This document shows, one piece after another, positions 1 to 12,110 of a DNA stretch of 64,000 nucleotides. This stretch comes from Mytilus californianus. Taxonomy: Eukaryota; Mollusca; Bivalvia; Mytilida; Mytilidae. The position numbers were made by a program, and so were the translations under genes. Location of the stretch: assembly GCF_021869535.1 (NCBI RefSeq), contig NW_026262723.1:87794324-87858323 (forward strand), given 5' to 3'. Numbering within the stretch: the first letter of the stretch is position 1; the number at the start of each line of letters is the position of its first letter. The notes below the pieces were generated by a model that worked only from the letters and a program-made list of their open reading frames with translations, did not search any database and had not been told where the DNA came from.

Positions 1-2766
1 TGTCTTGTTGTTTTTTCAGTTGACTATTGTTGAGGATCGCTTGGCTCTAGATTTCTTGTCTTGTTGTTTTTTTCACTTGAATATTGTTTAGGATCGCTTG
101 GCTTTAGATTTCTTGTCTTGTTGTATTTTGCACTTGACTATTGTTGAGGACCGCTTGGCTCTAGACTTCTTGTCTTGTTGTTTTTTTCACTTGAATATTG
201 TTTAGGATCGCTTGGCTTTAGATTTCTTGTCTTGTTGTATTTTGCACTTGACTATTGTTGAGGACCGCTTGGCTCTAGATTTCTTGTCTTGTTGTATTTT
301 GCACATGACTATTGTTGAGGACCGTGTGGCTCTAGATGTCTTGTCTTGTTGTTTTTTCACTTGACTATTGTTGAGGACCGCTTGGCTCTAGATTTCTTGT
401 CTTGTTATTTTTTCACTTGAATATTGTTTAGGACTGCTAGGCTTTAGATTTCTTGTCTTGTTGTTTTTTCACTTGACTATTGTTGAGGACCGCTTGGCTC
501 TAGATTTCTTGTCTTGTTGTATTTTGCACATGACTATTGTTGAGGACCGCTTGGCTCTAGATTTCTTGTCTTGTTGTTTTTTCACTTAACTATTGTTTAG
601 GATCGCTTGGCTTTAGATTTCTTGTCTTGTTGTATTTTGCACTTGACTATTGCTGGGGACCGTTTGGCTTTAGATTTCTTGTCTTGTTTTTTTTTCTTCA
701 CTTGACTATTGTTGAGGACCGTTTGGCTTTAGATTTCTTGTCTTGTTGTTTTTTTTCACTTGACTATTGTTGAGGATCGCTTGGCTTTAGATTTCTTGTC
801 TTGTTACTTTATTTTTCACTTGACTATTTTTGAGGACCGCTTGGCTTTAGATTTCTTGTCTTGTTGTTTTTCACTTGACTATTGTTGAGGATTGCTTGGC
901 GTCAGATTTCTTGTCTTGTTGTTTTTTCACTTGACTATTGTTGAGGACCGCTTGGCTTTAGATTTCTTGTCTTGTTGTTTTTTTCACTTAACTATTGTTT
1001 AGGATCGCTTGGATTTAGATTTCTTGTCTTGTTGTATTTTGCACTTGACTATTGTTGAGGACCGTTTGGCTTTAGATTTCTTGTCTTGTTGTTTTTTCAC
1101 TTGACTATTGTTGAGGACCGCTTGGCTTTAGATTTCTTGTCTTGTTGTTTTTTTCACTTAACTATTGTTTAGGATCGCTTGGCTTTAGATTTCCTGTCTT
1201 GTTGTATTTTGCACTTGACTATTGTTGAGGGCCGCTTGACTTTAGATTTCTTGTCTTGTTGTTTTTTCACTTGACTATTGTTAAGGACCGCTTGGCTTTA
1301 GATTTCTTGTCTTGTTGTTTTTTCACTTGACTATTGTTGAGGACCGCTTGGCTCTAGATTTCTTGTCTTGTTGTTTTTTCACTTGACTATTGTTGAGGAC
1401 TGCTTGGCTTTAGATTTCTTGTATTGTTGTTTTTTCACTTAACTATTGTTTAGGATCGCTTGGCTTTAGATTTCTTGTCTTGTTGTATATTGCACTTGAC
1501 TATTGTTGAGGACCGTTTGGCTTTAGATTTCTTGTCTTGTTGTTTTTTCACTTGACTATTGATGAAGACCGCTTGGTTTTAGATTTCTTGTCTTGTTGTT
1601 TTTTCACTTGACTATTTTTGAGGACCGCTTGGCTTTAGATTTCTTGTCTTGTTGTTTTTTCACTTGACTATTGTTGAGGACCGCTTGGCTCTAGATTTCT
1701 TGTCTTATTGTATTTTGCACATGACTATTTTTGAGGACCGTTTGGCTTTAAATTTCTTGTCTTGTTGTTTTTTCACTTAACTATTGTTTAAGATCGCTTT
1801 GCTTTATTGTTTAGAGTCGCTTTGCTTTATATTTCTTGTCTTGTTGTATTTTGCACTTGACTATTGTTGAGGGCCGTTTGGCTTTAGATTTCTTGTCTTG
1901 TTGTTTATTCACTTGACTATTGTTGAGGGCCGTTTGGCTTTAGATTTCTTGTCTTGTTGTTTATTCACTTGACTATTGTTGAGGACCGCTTGGCTCTAGA
2001 TTTCTTGTCTTGTTTTTTATTCACCTGACTATTGTTGGGGATTGCTTGGCTTTAGATTTCTTGTCTTGTTGTTTATTCACTTGACTATTGTTGAGGATTG
2101 CTTGGCTTTAGATTTCTTGTCTTGTTGTTTATTCACTTGACTATTGTTGAGGACCGCTTGGCTTTAGATTTCTTGTCTTGTTGTTTTTTCACTTGACTAT
2201 TGTTGAGGACCGCTTGGCTCTAGATTTCTTGTCTTGTTGTTTATTCACTCGACTATTGTTGAGGATTGCTTGGCTTTAGATTTCTTGTCTTGTTGTTTAT
2301 TCACTTGACTATTTTTGAGGACCGCTTGGCTTTAGATTTCTTGTCTTGTTGTTTTTTCACTTAACTATTGTTTAGGATCGCTTGGCTTTAGATTTCCTGT
2401 CTTGTTGTATTTTGCACTTGACTATTGTTGAGGGCCGCTTGGCTTTAGATTTCTTGTCTTGTTGTTTTTTCACTTAACTATTGTTTAGGATCGCTTGGCT
2501 TTAGATTTCCTGTCTTGTTGTATTTTGCACTTGACTATTGTTGAGGGCCGCTTGGCTTTAGATTTCTTGTCTTGTTGTTTTTTCACTTGACTATTGTTGA
2601 GGACCGCTTGGCTTTAGATTTCTTGTCTTGTTGTATTTTGCACTTGACTATTGTTAAGGATCGCTTGGCTTTAGATTTCTTGTCTTGTTGGTTTTATTTT
2701 AACTTGACTATTTTTGAGGACCGCTTTGCTTTAGATTTCTTGTCTTGTGTTGTTGCTGTCTTGTTG
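1..2766. repeat. Tandem array of a 56-57 bp unit (about 48 copies)
   Basis: The unit contains the recognisable words CTTGTCTTGTTG, CACTTGACTATTG, GAGGACCGCTTGG and CTTTAGATTT and recurs without interruption from base 1, so the array begins outside the window. Length alternates between 56 and 57 bp through the size of a T run. Two main variants exist: one with TTTAGGATCG, and one with GTATTTTGCAC. The first is usually followed directly by the second, which implies dimeric or longer amplification units. A truncated unit sits near 1790-1825. The 57-bp variants keep a reading frame open for a few units (for example near 2572-2796), but 56-bp variants break it, so I do not regard it as coding. The + strand is strongly T-rich and A-poor. 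Confidence 0.97.
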
Positions 2767-3811
2767 ATTTATGTCCCACACTTCATTTTTCTTTGATCGA
2801 AAAGTGCCGAAGCAAAAGTGCAACAAGACAAATGAAATTTCGATTAAAGACCTACACAAAATCAACAAAATGCAAAAGCACTGCAAACATGTAAACAGCA
2901 GACACACATAAAAAGATCCCAGACAAAACAAGTTTCCATGAAAAGGTAGGTATCAGGTACTCTTGGGAGTTAACATATCCTCTCCTAACGAAACAGCCGG
3001 TCCTGTTTCCAGTGCCAACATAATTAAGTATATCCGAAGTATACGAGTACTTCGGCTTCCTCTACCATAATAACAGACTTCCCGCTGTCCTACACTCCCT
3101 TGGTGTTGGGTTGGATATTGTCCGTGGTGGTAGGTTGTATATAAGTTAGTGACACAGCTCCCTTAATCATTATAGGGAGTGTACACGGATTCGACTGTAC
3201 CCTCGCAGCTCTCGAGGGGTGCTTCGTATATCAGAGGAATTTACGTCAATACAATTAGATGGTGATGGTACTTATACATCCCGCCATTGTGTTATTGTGC
3301 TATGGTCATTTTTTGTGTTCTTGTCTTTAATTTTTGCTTATGTGCTCTGTCTATATGCCATTTTGTTTTTCTTTGTTGACATATTTGTTTGTTTTTATAG
3401 TGATTAAGATTATAACACAATGTTGACTGCTGTACCCCTATTTTTGACATTTTTACTTATTATGTCTGTTTGTTTTGTTCACACATTGTTGTCAATATAA
3501 TTGAATTTTATGCAACTGTCATACAAGTGAGAGGTTTAGCTAGCTATAAAACCAGGTTTAATCAACCATTTTCTTCATTAGGAAATGCCTGTACCAAGAC
3601 AGGAATATGACAGTTGTTTTCCATTCGTTTGATGTGTTTGAGCTTTTGATTTTTCCATTTGATAAGGGACTTTCCGTTTTAAATTTTCATTGGTGTTCGG
3701 AATTTTTGTTATTTTACTTTTGAGAAGGCCCTTTCTTATGAAGTGTTGTTTCTATAATGCGCGTCTTGGCTCTCAGATTTAAATGAACGTAATAATTTTA
3801 TTACTTGAACG
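2767..3811. other. Unique spacer between the two tandem arrays, with small hairpins
   Basis: No coding region is supported. Three short inverted repeats are visible. CCGAAGTA at 3034-3041 pairs with 3048-3055 across a 6-nt loop. CTCCCT at 3158-3163 pairs with AGGGAG at 3174-3179. CCCTCG at 3200-3205 pairs with CGAGGG at 3213-3218. Their clustering in about 190 bp suggests a structured transcript or a fossil mobile element, but nothing here identifies one. Confidence 0.5.
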
Positions 3812-5112
3812 CTTTTACAGCAAGGATATAATACTGCGTCGTTTCCAAATGACATCTACCATCAATTGTTCTTTACAGCAGGGATATACATATTGTGTCG
3901 GGTCCAAATGACATATACCATCAATTGTTCTTTACAGCAAGGATAAACATATTGGGTCGGGTCCAAATGACATCTATCATCAATTGTTGTTTAAGGCAAG
4001 GATATACATATTGTGTCGGGTCCAAATGACATCTACCATCAATTGTTCTTTACAGCAAGGATAAACATATTGTGTCGGGTCCAAATGACATCTACCATCA
4101 ATTGTTCTTTACAGCAAGGATAAACATATTGTGTCGGGTCCAAATGACATCTACCATCAATTGTTCTTTACAGCAAGGATATACATATTGTGTCGGGTCC
4201 AAATGACATCTACCATCAATTGTTCTTTACAGCAAGGGAATATATTTTGTGTCGGGTCCAAATGACATCTGCCATCAATTGTTCTTTACAGCAAGGATAT
4301 ACATATTGTGTCGGGTCCAAATGACATCTACCATCAATTGTTCTTTACAGCAAGGATAAACATATTGTGTCGGGTCCAAAAGACATCTACCATCAATTGT
4401 TGTTTACAGCAAGGATATACATATTGTGTCGGGTCCAAATGACATCTACCATCAATTGTTCTTTATATCAAGGATATACATATTGTGTCGGGTCCAAATG
4501 ACATCTACCATCAATTGTTCTTTACAGCAAGGGTATACATTTTGTTTACAGCAAGGATATACATATTGTGTCGGGTCCAAATGACATCTACCATCAATTG
4601 TTCTTTACAGCAAGGATATACATATTGTGTCGGGTCCAAATGACATCTACCATCAATTGTTCTTTACAGCAAGGATATATACATATTGTGTCGGGTCCAA
4701 ATGACATCTACCATCAATTGTTCTTTACAGCAAGGATAAACATATTGTGTCGGGTCCAAAAGACATCTACCATCAATTGTTGTTAACAGCAAGGATATAC
4801 ATATTGTGTCGGGTCCAAATGACATCTACCATCAATTGTTCTTTATATCAAGGATATACATATTGTGTCGGGTCCAAATGACATCTACCATCAATTGTTC
4901 TTTACAGCAAGGGTATACATTTTGTTTACAGCAAGGATATACATATTGTGTCGGGTCCAAATGACATCTACCATCAATTGTTCTTTACAGCAAGGATATA
5001 CATATTGTGTCGGGTCCAAATGACATCTACCATCAATTGTTCTTTACAGCAAGGATATATACATATTGTGTCGGGTCCAAATGACATCTACCATCAATTT
5101 TTCTTTACAGCC
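3812..5112. repeat. Tandem array of a 59-bp unit (about 22 copies) with a 380-bp higher-order repeat
   Basis: Each unit carries GTGTCGGGTCCAAATGACAT followed by CTACCATCAATTG and TTCTTTACAGCAAGGATA. Copies near both edges are the most divergent (TTTCCAAATG at 3843; a final half unit ending near 5112). The segment around 4300-4679 recurs 380 bp downstream, including a short-unit junction (TTTGTTTACAGC at 4541 and again at 4921) and an A-for-T change in CCAAAAGACATC. A six-to-seven-unit block was therefore duplicated recently. Short frames open across the array are by-products of the repeat. Confidence 0.96.
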
Positions 5113-5257
5113 ATAAAAAATCCAATATAAGAAGAGCGGAGTATGTCCAAATTGGAATGCCTATAACTCCAGCTATAATTTCATATTATATGTATCTCAT
5201 ACTCCTGTTATAACTACTAGCAACCAATTTGTATTGATTAATCCAATCGTAGTTTTC

Positions 5258-5292
5258 TTCACGTCCAGTGGCAAATACTCCGTGCATGTTTA
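5258..5292 (-). repeat. SINE 3'-tail fragment, reverse orientation
   Basis: Read on the minus strand this gives a GCATG...GCCACTGGACGT string, the same tail that ends the SINE near 7985-8012 on the + strand. Only the tail is recognisable. Similar minus-strand tails lie near 8098-8118 and 46470-46515. Confidence 0.5.
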
Positions 5293-5384
5293 TGTTTAAA
5301 AAATAAATAAAATAAGTAGGATCAGTAATTAGGGTCGACCGAGATGATAAGCGCGAATCTTGGACTGACATTAGAAAATTAGGG

Positions 5385-5660
5385 TATATTGGACAGGGAC
5401 AGAAATTGAGCCTTGTAACAGGCTACATAAGGACCTCTCAAAGAGTTGTAGCAATGGTTCTTTAACGTGCAGAGAGCGTGGCACTCCCTCAACACGAGGC
5501 ATTGGATTTAAATCCCCATTCTGACCGGACGTGACTGCGTTTTTTTACATCCCGCACAGCCACTGGCAAGGGTTTTACTGTTGGTCGGAAGAAGACCTAC
5601 AAGGGATGACCATATTTCAATCCCTAGGTAGCCCTTCGTGTTAACCAATTTTGTAAATGT
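5385..5660 (+). repeat. SINE-like dispersed repeat with the GGTTCTTTAACGTGC module
   Basis: The segment is less AT-rich than its surroundings. It begins near GGACAGGGACAGAAATTGAG, passes through GGTTCTTTAACGTGC (5454-5470 area) and GCGTGGCACTCCC, then has a box-B-like GGATTTAAATCCC at 5514-5526. To my knowledge the TTCTTTAACGTGC module recurs in many invertebrate genomes as part of dispersed repeats; this is recollection, not a search result. The 3' part (5522-5640: GACCGGACGTG, CATCC.GCACAGCCA, GCAAGGG.T.TACT.TTGGT) is repeated in diverged form at 8195-8315, which supports a mobile origin. Confidence 0.65.
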
Positions 5661-7675
5661 CTTGAACTATTTCTTTGTGAGCCCAGTAAGTTTTGTTTGT
5701 TTTATCAACAAAAAAGTTATTGTAACTTTTTTTCTGTAAATATACTGCCATCCAGATTTATCGATAATATAATTAAAAAGAAGGTGGTAAAAAAACGATA
5801 TCTCGAGTTCAGCACCGAGTTCAGCATAATGTCTCCAATGATGTACAAGTGATAGTAACATCTGTCATATAACTCAAGGGTACAAAGTCTAAACAAGTTG
5901 ATGGATTTTAACATATACTTCCAAACAGATTTTTTATGAAAGTATTAGTAGTCCCAAGAAAGTTTTCTGCGGCTTTCTTTTACCAATGGTTTACTCATAA
6001 TTTAACAAAATTTATATATTATTTAACCTTTAACTTGGTTGTACTAACATAAAATTCATTAACTACGGAACACTTTAAAATGGGTGAAAATATTCGTTTT
6101 CGTTCAAAAGTTCTGTTATTTTGTTCGGAGAAGTTTTGAAGAATAAATTGAATTATAAGTTTTTACCTCAAACTGAAATACTTTGCAAGGTAAATCATAA
6201 GACAGATAAGTTGATATTTTGAGTCGAACTTTCAACGAAAAGTCAACTCAACATCGTGGTCCGTTGGTCTCTGGTGGATAATCAGTGTCTCATTGACAAT
6301 CATACTACCTCTCCTTATTTTTTACATTGTAAATTATCAACTTATAATTATCAATTTATGATGCATTGAGTGGGAGCGTTAGTAGATCGAGTTATCCCCG
6401 GTATGTATGTTTTTCTCTTTAACCATAATTTGGAAATTTATTTCTCTATATTGATGATTGTTGTTCTGTATATATATTGTATACATATTTATATAAAAAC
6501 AAAATTTCAATTTGAGAAACATGTTTTACCCGTTATATTTAACTGAAAACTTTCGGATTTCACTTTTTATTTACACCACAACGGTATCACAAATAGAGCA
6601 AAAACGGCTTACTTTATTTGTAGGGTTGGCGTTACTCATTTTTTTTTTTATGTATTGTTTCTTTCAACTTTTGTGTGTTTCGTTTTTTTTGTTTTTTTTT
6701 TTACCATCGTTTTTTCTTTCCTTCTTTAAATTGTGAATTTTTGCTTATTTCTTTGTACCTTATGTTTTTCCTGAGAGTTCAGAAACCCTATACCGGATGC
6801 AGAAATGTTTACCTTATTGCTGAATCTGAGCATTTTATACCTATAACAATACGGTATTGGTTTTGTTCTTCCAAGCTGTCTTCAACAACGGCTAGGACAG
6901 AATAACATTTAAATTTAATATACATATATCTTTGTAAAAATGCCGAAAAAGTCTTTTAAGTATATAAAATAGACTATATTATAGAGTAGACAAATTTTTA
7001 AAGTTCTGTATATTTTCTGTACTTTCTGATTTTGAATCTTTTTCAATGAGCATTCAGAGGGAAAATATGTGACAGCTTAGAAGAAATAATGTGATTTTAA
7101 CACGGCTTTTTCTATTGAAAGGCAACAAGAACCAAAGTAAAGCAATGTGTATCTGAAAGACTATATTGTAGCCTTACTTTCAATACACATTAACATTTTG
7201 TTTTGGACGAATTTTTTTTTTTTTTTTTTGTCAAAATTTATCAAAATTTGATGTTCAAGCCATCTGTAAATATGTTTATTTTGATCAAACGTTTAGCTTG
7301 AAATCTAACATTATATTGCCAAAACCTCTAGGTACACATGTGTATCTGTGATACTGTGATTTTAGTACAAATTACAGGACGTATTGAAAATTATCCTACT
7401 GTGAAATAAATACAGGGGAAATTGGCCCTACCTTGATTGTCAATATTGATTTAAAACATAAAAAGAGGTTTTTGACAACTTATGTATGAAAAACCATAAA
7501 ATTCTCGAGGTCAAGAGAAGGTTTGCAAGAAAGTGTTACTAAATCTAAGGTTATATCACCAATTGTAAATCAGAAGATTTGATTTCAGATCATACTTTTT
7601 ATATGGAAACGCTTTTCTCGGTGTTTTATGGTTCTTTTGGATTTGATCGTTTCTGGAGATGTTTTTTTAATCAAG
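5661..7675. other. AT-rich intergenic DNA, nothing recognised
   Basis: Short open frames occur on both strands but are rich in Phe, Leu, Tyr and Ser, overlap in several frames and lack any motif. Poly-T runs occur near 6640-6720 and 7209-7230. No RNA gene or repeat family was recognised. Confidence 0.5.
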
Positions 7676-8025
7676 ATCTGAACCGTCTCGGTTGTTTCGT
7701 GGTAGCCAGCTCGCCTTGAGTGCGGGAGGTCGTGGGTTTGATCCCCGATCGGGTATACCAATTCAAAGACTTTAAAATTGGAATTTGTGTCTTCACCGCC
7801 AATCGTGTGGCATTTCGGACGTAAAAGTAAAGAATGGTCGGCTCGGAGTCCGGATAATGTGTTTCTTGGTAGGGTGACATGTCTTCCTTGTGAAACTATT
7901 ACGTTAGAAAGCCAGCTCGGCCTATCGGTCTAGTATAAAGCAGATTTCATGTTCATAACACGTTTAACTGTTCTCGTCCTGATATGCTTGTAATAATAGC
8001 CACTGGACGTTAAGCACATCACTAT
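7676..8025 (+). mobile_element. tRNA-derived SINE
   Basis: The head looks like a tRNA gene with internal RNA polymerase III promoter boxes: TAGCCAGCTCGCC at about 7703-7715 (A-box-like) and GGTTTGATCCC at 7735-7745 (a good B box), preceded by GTTGTTTCGTGG. An anonymous body of roughly 200 bp follows, with GGCATTTCGGACGT and GGTCGGCTCGGAGTCCGG. The 3' tail reads TCCTGATATGCTTG...GCCACTGGACGTTAAGC (about 7977-8012), a tail shared by SINEs in bivalves as far as I know. The acceptor-stem ends do not pair and there is no CCA-adjacent geometry, so this is a retroposon and not a working tRNA gene. Confidence 0.8.
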
Positions 8026-8097
8026 TGTTAAAATTCTGAATTTTCATCATTTATACTGACAATACATGATTGAATGATTGTAGACAGCCAAGTGAAC

Positions 8098-8330
8098 TTC
8101 CAGTGGCAGATGTTTCATTTAATTTCAAAACGAAAACAAAATCACTTGATAATGAAGGTATGTTTGATATGAGAAAAACTTTTGCATTGAAATCCGACCG
8201 GACGTGTCTGTGTATTTATACATCCTGCACAGCCAAATATATGTCCCTCTAAAGCAAGGGCTCTACTATTGGTTGGGAGAGGTCCATGGGACCATATTCA
8301 TATACCTGAGTTGACCTAAACAAAGTATGA
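8098..8330. repeat. Diverged SINE-like fragments
   Basis: Two pieces adjoin. At 8098-8118 a minus-strand SINE tail is visible (TTCCAGTGGCAGATG). From about 8195 to 8315 the + strand matches the 3' half of the 5385-5660 repeat: GACCGGACGTG, ACATCCTGCACAGCCA, GCAAGGGCTCTACTATTGG and a final GGGACCATATTCAT. The short frame across this piece is not coding. Confidence 0.6.
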
Positions 8331-10752
8331 TTATTTTTACATCATCACAGAAAAATTAAATACTGATTAATATTTGGATTGAAATCAACACAAATTTTAT
8401 GAACAATATAAAGTCGATCTACATTTGCACAAACATTTCTACTTTCTAAAGAATGTCTTACTAGAGAAATATGACATCTGTTTCCTTGCGGGCCCACGAT
8501 GCTATACATGTTCATATCTGGTATTGGCAAAATTTACCCAAGTCTTTCACACATGACTTTTTATTCGTAGTACTTGTGATGGTGTATAAAACAGCGAAAA
8601 TGAATTAATAATGATGATTTTAGTGCCTAAGGTGTGCACATAAAAAGCCACGTGTGTATCAAAATACAGGTCACTACGACAAAATTATTGTTTTGACTGT
8701 ATTTTTTCTTCAAAGGGTAATACCTACTCACACACACTTTACATTAAAACCAGAAAGGGCCAAAATCGTACTGGGCTAAATTTGCGTTAAGGAGTTGTAA
8801 CCCCACTTTTATTCTTTTCTTAATTTATTTACATAATTTGCATGTTGTCAGCATATCATTTAGACTAGGTGGTATATACATGTAATTACAGAAAACGTAT
8901 CGGCTATATAAATGATTACTTCAGTAAATACGGCAGGACAGAATTTCTATTTAGGGCATTAAAGTCAGTCGCAGATTTAGACGGGGTCGGGCGACTTCGC
9001 CCCCTTAAAAAATGAAAGGTAATATTAAGGTAAATTTACACCCATTTTTTGTCAAAATATGGTCCTCTTACTCCTAATTGTCAGGAAAGCCGCCCTGCCC
9101 TCCCCTCCCCAAGATCAAATCCTGCATCCGCGCCTGATGGTGTTATCGGTGCTGTTCAATGCCTGAAAATAATGTTGGTTTGCTACTCTATTTTACTTCC
9201 ATGGTTGTGTAAATGTGATCGGAAATTTTAAAGGCACTGTTTTATAGGCATTCGAATTTACATGTAAAGTTGCAATACATGCAGTTTGAAGGTCAACTAT
9301 ATGAAAGGTTGTATATTTGTAAACAAGAAATACTATCAACAGGATTTATGATATAAGTAATTACACAGTACAAGATGGCCAATAAAAACGTACCCTAGTG
9401 ACACAAATTTGTCACTGTTTTAGCTGACGTAAATATGTTTTATCCAATAAAATTATACTATTTTTTATACTACACAAACACATATAATTCAGATGCTGAT
9501 GCACAAGTGTACAAAGTCCATTTCCTTCCGTCAAACTATTATTGCCACACAGTGATTTTTAATGACACAATAATTAACTTAACATAAAAAGGATCGGCAT
9601 AGTAAATGTCAACTACTTTGAATAAAAATAGTAAAAAAAAAGGTCTTGACGGATATCACTGACGAATACTGATATTCCCCTTATATGTGTATATATAATA
9701 CGTATATACGTATATTTATTTAAATTTCTTTTGTTCTTTTTATTAAATATAAATATTACATCGCAACTTCAAGTTAAATTTTAAATTATGAAGGATGAAA
9801 TACCTTTAAGGTAAGTTTCTTATCTTTTGTTTAACTTAATAGAGTAATTTAGTGTAAATCTAACAGAAAAAGAGGGAGACGATGATACCAAAGGAACAAT
9901 AAAAAAAATGTTAGTCGAAATAACAGGCAACTACTTATTTTCCAGTGATCATTTACGATATTTCAATGAAACAAGTTACATTTTATAGTGTTTTAAGACA
10001 TTTCACTAAAATGTGGTTGATATTGTGAACTATAAAATGAAAACCCCCGTTTCCATCCTTTAATCGTACCAATATGTATGTGAAAACTGGGAAACCTAGA
10101 TAAATTTCTATTGCAAATACATTATTCACAAAAGGATTTCAGAATGTTTTATGTTGGTAAGATAGATTTTGTAACTGGATCAATATTTGTAAGACGGTGC
10201 TTAAAATAACTTAACAAACTATGATTTTCTTTTCATCTGGCTCAGCGCTCTCACACAAAAATATTGACGAATGTAACGAGTTTCGGACCCATTTAAGACT
10301 CAAATTTTAACTTAGATTACAATCCGAAAATTCTATTAACTATTAAGTTTTTTTTCTTCTCTTGAAAACCAAGAATTTCAAATGGTCAGATGCAAACAAA
10401 ATCATAATTAAATTTAATTTTAGTTCAATTAAGGACAAACGACTTCAGTTATAATAAATCTAGAACAAAATTATTTTCAAAACGGTAGACAATTTTAAAA
10501 TTTAATGAATAAAAATCTTGATCTTTTTGTAAAATAATTCGCATTAGAACAAAAAAAAAGTTACAGAACTTTTTTTTATTTTAGATTTTCGAGTAATAGG
10601 AAAACTTAAATGGTTGATCACAACTAGAATAGAAAAATAACAAACTGTGGTATGAATGCATGTATTATAGTACATATGTTCATCCATTAAGTAAGTCGCT
10701 CATATTTGAATTAAGCCAAAATTTCTCCAGATCAGAAAATGAAAATAACATT
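8331..10752. other. AT-rich intergenic DNA with one GC-richer patch
   Basis: The patch at about 8960-9160 (GACGGGGTCGGGCG, GCCCTCCCCTCCCC, GCATCCGCGCCTG) stands out in composition and may be another dispersed repeat, but I cannot tie it to a second copy here. The rest shows no gene, RNA or repeat that I can support. Confidence 0.45.
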
Positions 10753-10792
10753 TTAAATTTTTTTCTGAATTTGCCTTCATCAGGACAGCTCA
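10753..10792 (-). ncRNA. Hammerhead-like ribozyme remnant (decayed)
   Basis: The minus strand reads GAGCTGTC-CTGATGA-AGGCAAATTCA-GAAA and then an A/T-only stretch. The invariant CTGATGA and GAAA boxes of a hammerhead core are present in the right order. Stem III and the cleavage triplet have decayed, so no activity is expected. The same order of words recurs at 21.28, 31.5, 43.0 and 44.7 kb. Confidence 0.45.
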
Positions 10793-11934
10793 TACTCAAA
10801 ATTTTAAAGCAGAGGATGTAAAAAATTGGAAACTATATAAAAAGCCCTGCAATTTGTAATTTTCATCTTTTTCATGTAAGGCACCGATAATTTTCATTTT
10901 TTGGGTGATGTTCTCAGGACATTTGTTTTCAACAACATGCAGGAGCAAAAAATACTTTTTGAAACTCAATGTTGAATTTGTTTTTTTCCCCTAAATTTCG
11001 ATGGAAATTGTTTTTTAACTTCCTTTCTGAATTAATTCATTTTCGTGAAATTTAGAATCAAATCAACTTAAAACAACTTATTTAAATACCCTCCCCCTTT
11101 TATACAATGTGGTCGGTGTAGAACAGAAAAAATAAAGTTCACAATGTAAACTGCAAGTTTCAAATTTTTAGGAGAAAACTGATTTTTATTTGTATGTTAT
11201 ACCACCCGATATTGTTTTTATTCTTTTCTTTCCGTAAGAGTGCATCTGTTAATTTTTCTTAATTAGTCAAAACAAACATAATTGATTGATTAAAGTAAAT
11301 TTCTAACGACCATATTGATATATATTTGTGGTAGGTCACGCGATTTTAATAACAATAAAGTCACTGTCGATGAAGAGCGTGTAGCATGTGTAGGTGTGAG
11401 TTATTGGGAGGAACCCCATGTCGTGTGAGGTCCTGATGGGTGCCGCAACATCAAATATCGACATGCTGTCTGTAAAGCTGCTCAAATTCTTTGAAACTTT
11501 TTGATTTTATTTTCTCGTAGCTGGATTCCATATCGTCTTGTTTATATTCCTTTAAGTAGCAATTGATTTTAATTAAGTTGACAAACAAATGCCAATCATA
11601 AGGGTATCTTCAAAGGCAAAAAGAGAACTCAATACATTATCATGTTTTACTTGATATTTCTTTTCCATTTTATATATATATTTATATAATATTAGATAAC
11701 TAAAAATGGCAACATAAATATTGCACGCGATCTGGTTAAAAAGGCATGTTTCCGCACGAAACTTCGTCTTCACTATATCATAAAGCATGTTATTTTATCA
11801 ATACATTCTTTATAGCATATCATGCTTATTTAATATTTAACACAATGTCTATTTCTTATTTATCAAGGGTGGTACTGTAGAAACAGAAAGAAAATGAAAC
11901 CATTTCGGTTTTTTCCCGTAAATTAAGCGGGAGA
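10793..11934. other. AT-rich intergenic DNA, nothing recognised
   Basis: No coding signal. The GC-richer words near 11390-11450 (GAGGAACCCCATGTCGTGTG) may be a repeat scrap. Short minus-strand frames at 11573-12038 are AT-rich chance frames. Confidence 0.4.
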
Positions 11935-12110
11935 TGTATACCAAAAGGGAGAATCAAAACTCGAAGAGAGAGGGACGAATCATTGCAAAAAAAAAAAAAG
12001 ACACAGAACAGTCTACAAATGGTTATTTTCATACACAAAACACTACATAAAAAACTAAAGACTGGGCAACACGAACCCCATCATAAACCGGGGTAACCGT
12101 TAAACAAAAA
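11935..12110. repeat. Dispersed repeat fragment (CAACACGAACCCC type)
   Basis: The string GAGAGAGGGACGAATC, an A-rich stretch, and GACTGGGCAACACGAACCCC near 12060-12080 are words I know from a dispersed bivalve repeat. Related pieces here are near 21800 (CTGGGCAACACAAACC) and 27165-27300. The class is unknown to me. Confidence 0.4.

Noticed and set aside
2572-2796. Repeat protein encoded by the 57-bp array
   Set aside because: The frame is a by-product of 57-bp units and is broken by 56-bp units; no upstream continuity.
3125-3146. let-7-like string (GGTGGTAGGTTGTATA)
   Set aside because: It matches much of let-7 but the seed differs at key positions and no complementary star arm lies on either side, so no precursor hairpin can form.
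3186-3200. RNA polymerase III B-box-like GGATTCGACTG
   Set aside because: The last conserved position is wrong and no A box or tRNA fold lies upstream.
1-5112. CRISPR array
   Set aside because: Repeats are contiguous 56-59 bp units without unique spacers, in a eukaryotic context.
4568-5130. Two near-identical 60-72 codon ORFs as duplicated genes
   Set aside because: They are the 59-bp tandem repeat read through and duplicated by the 380-bp block.
7700-7760. Functional tRNA gene
   Set aside because: A and B boxes are present, but the ends do not form an acceptor stem and the sequence continues into a SINE body and tail.
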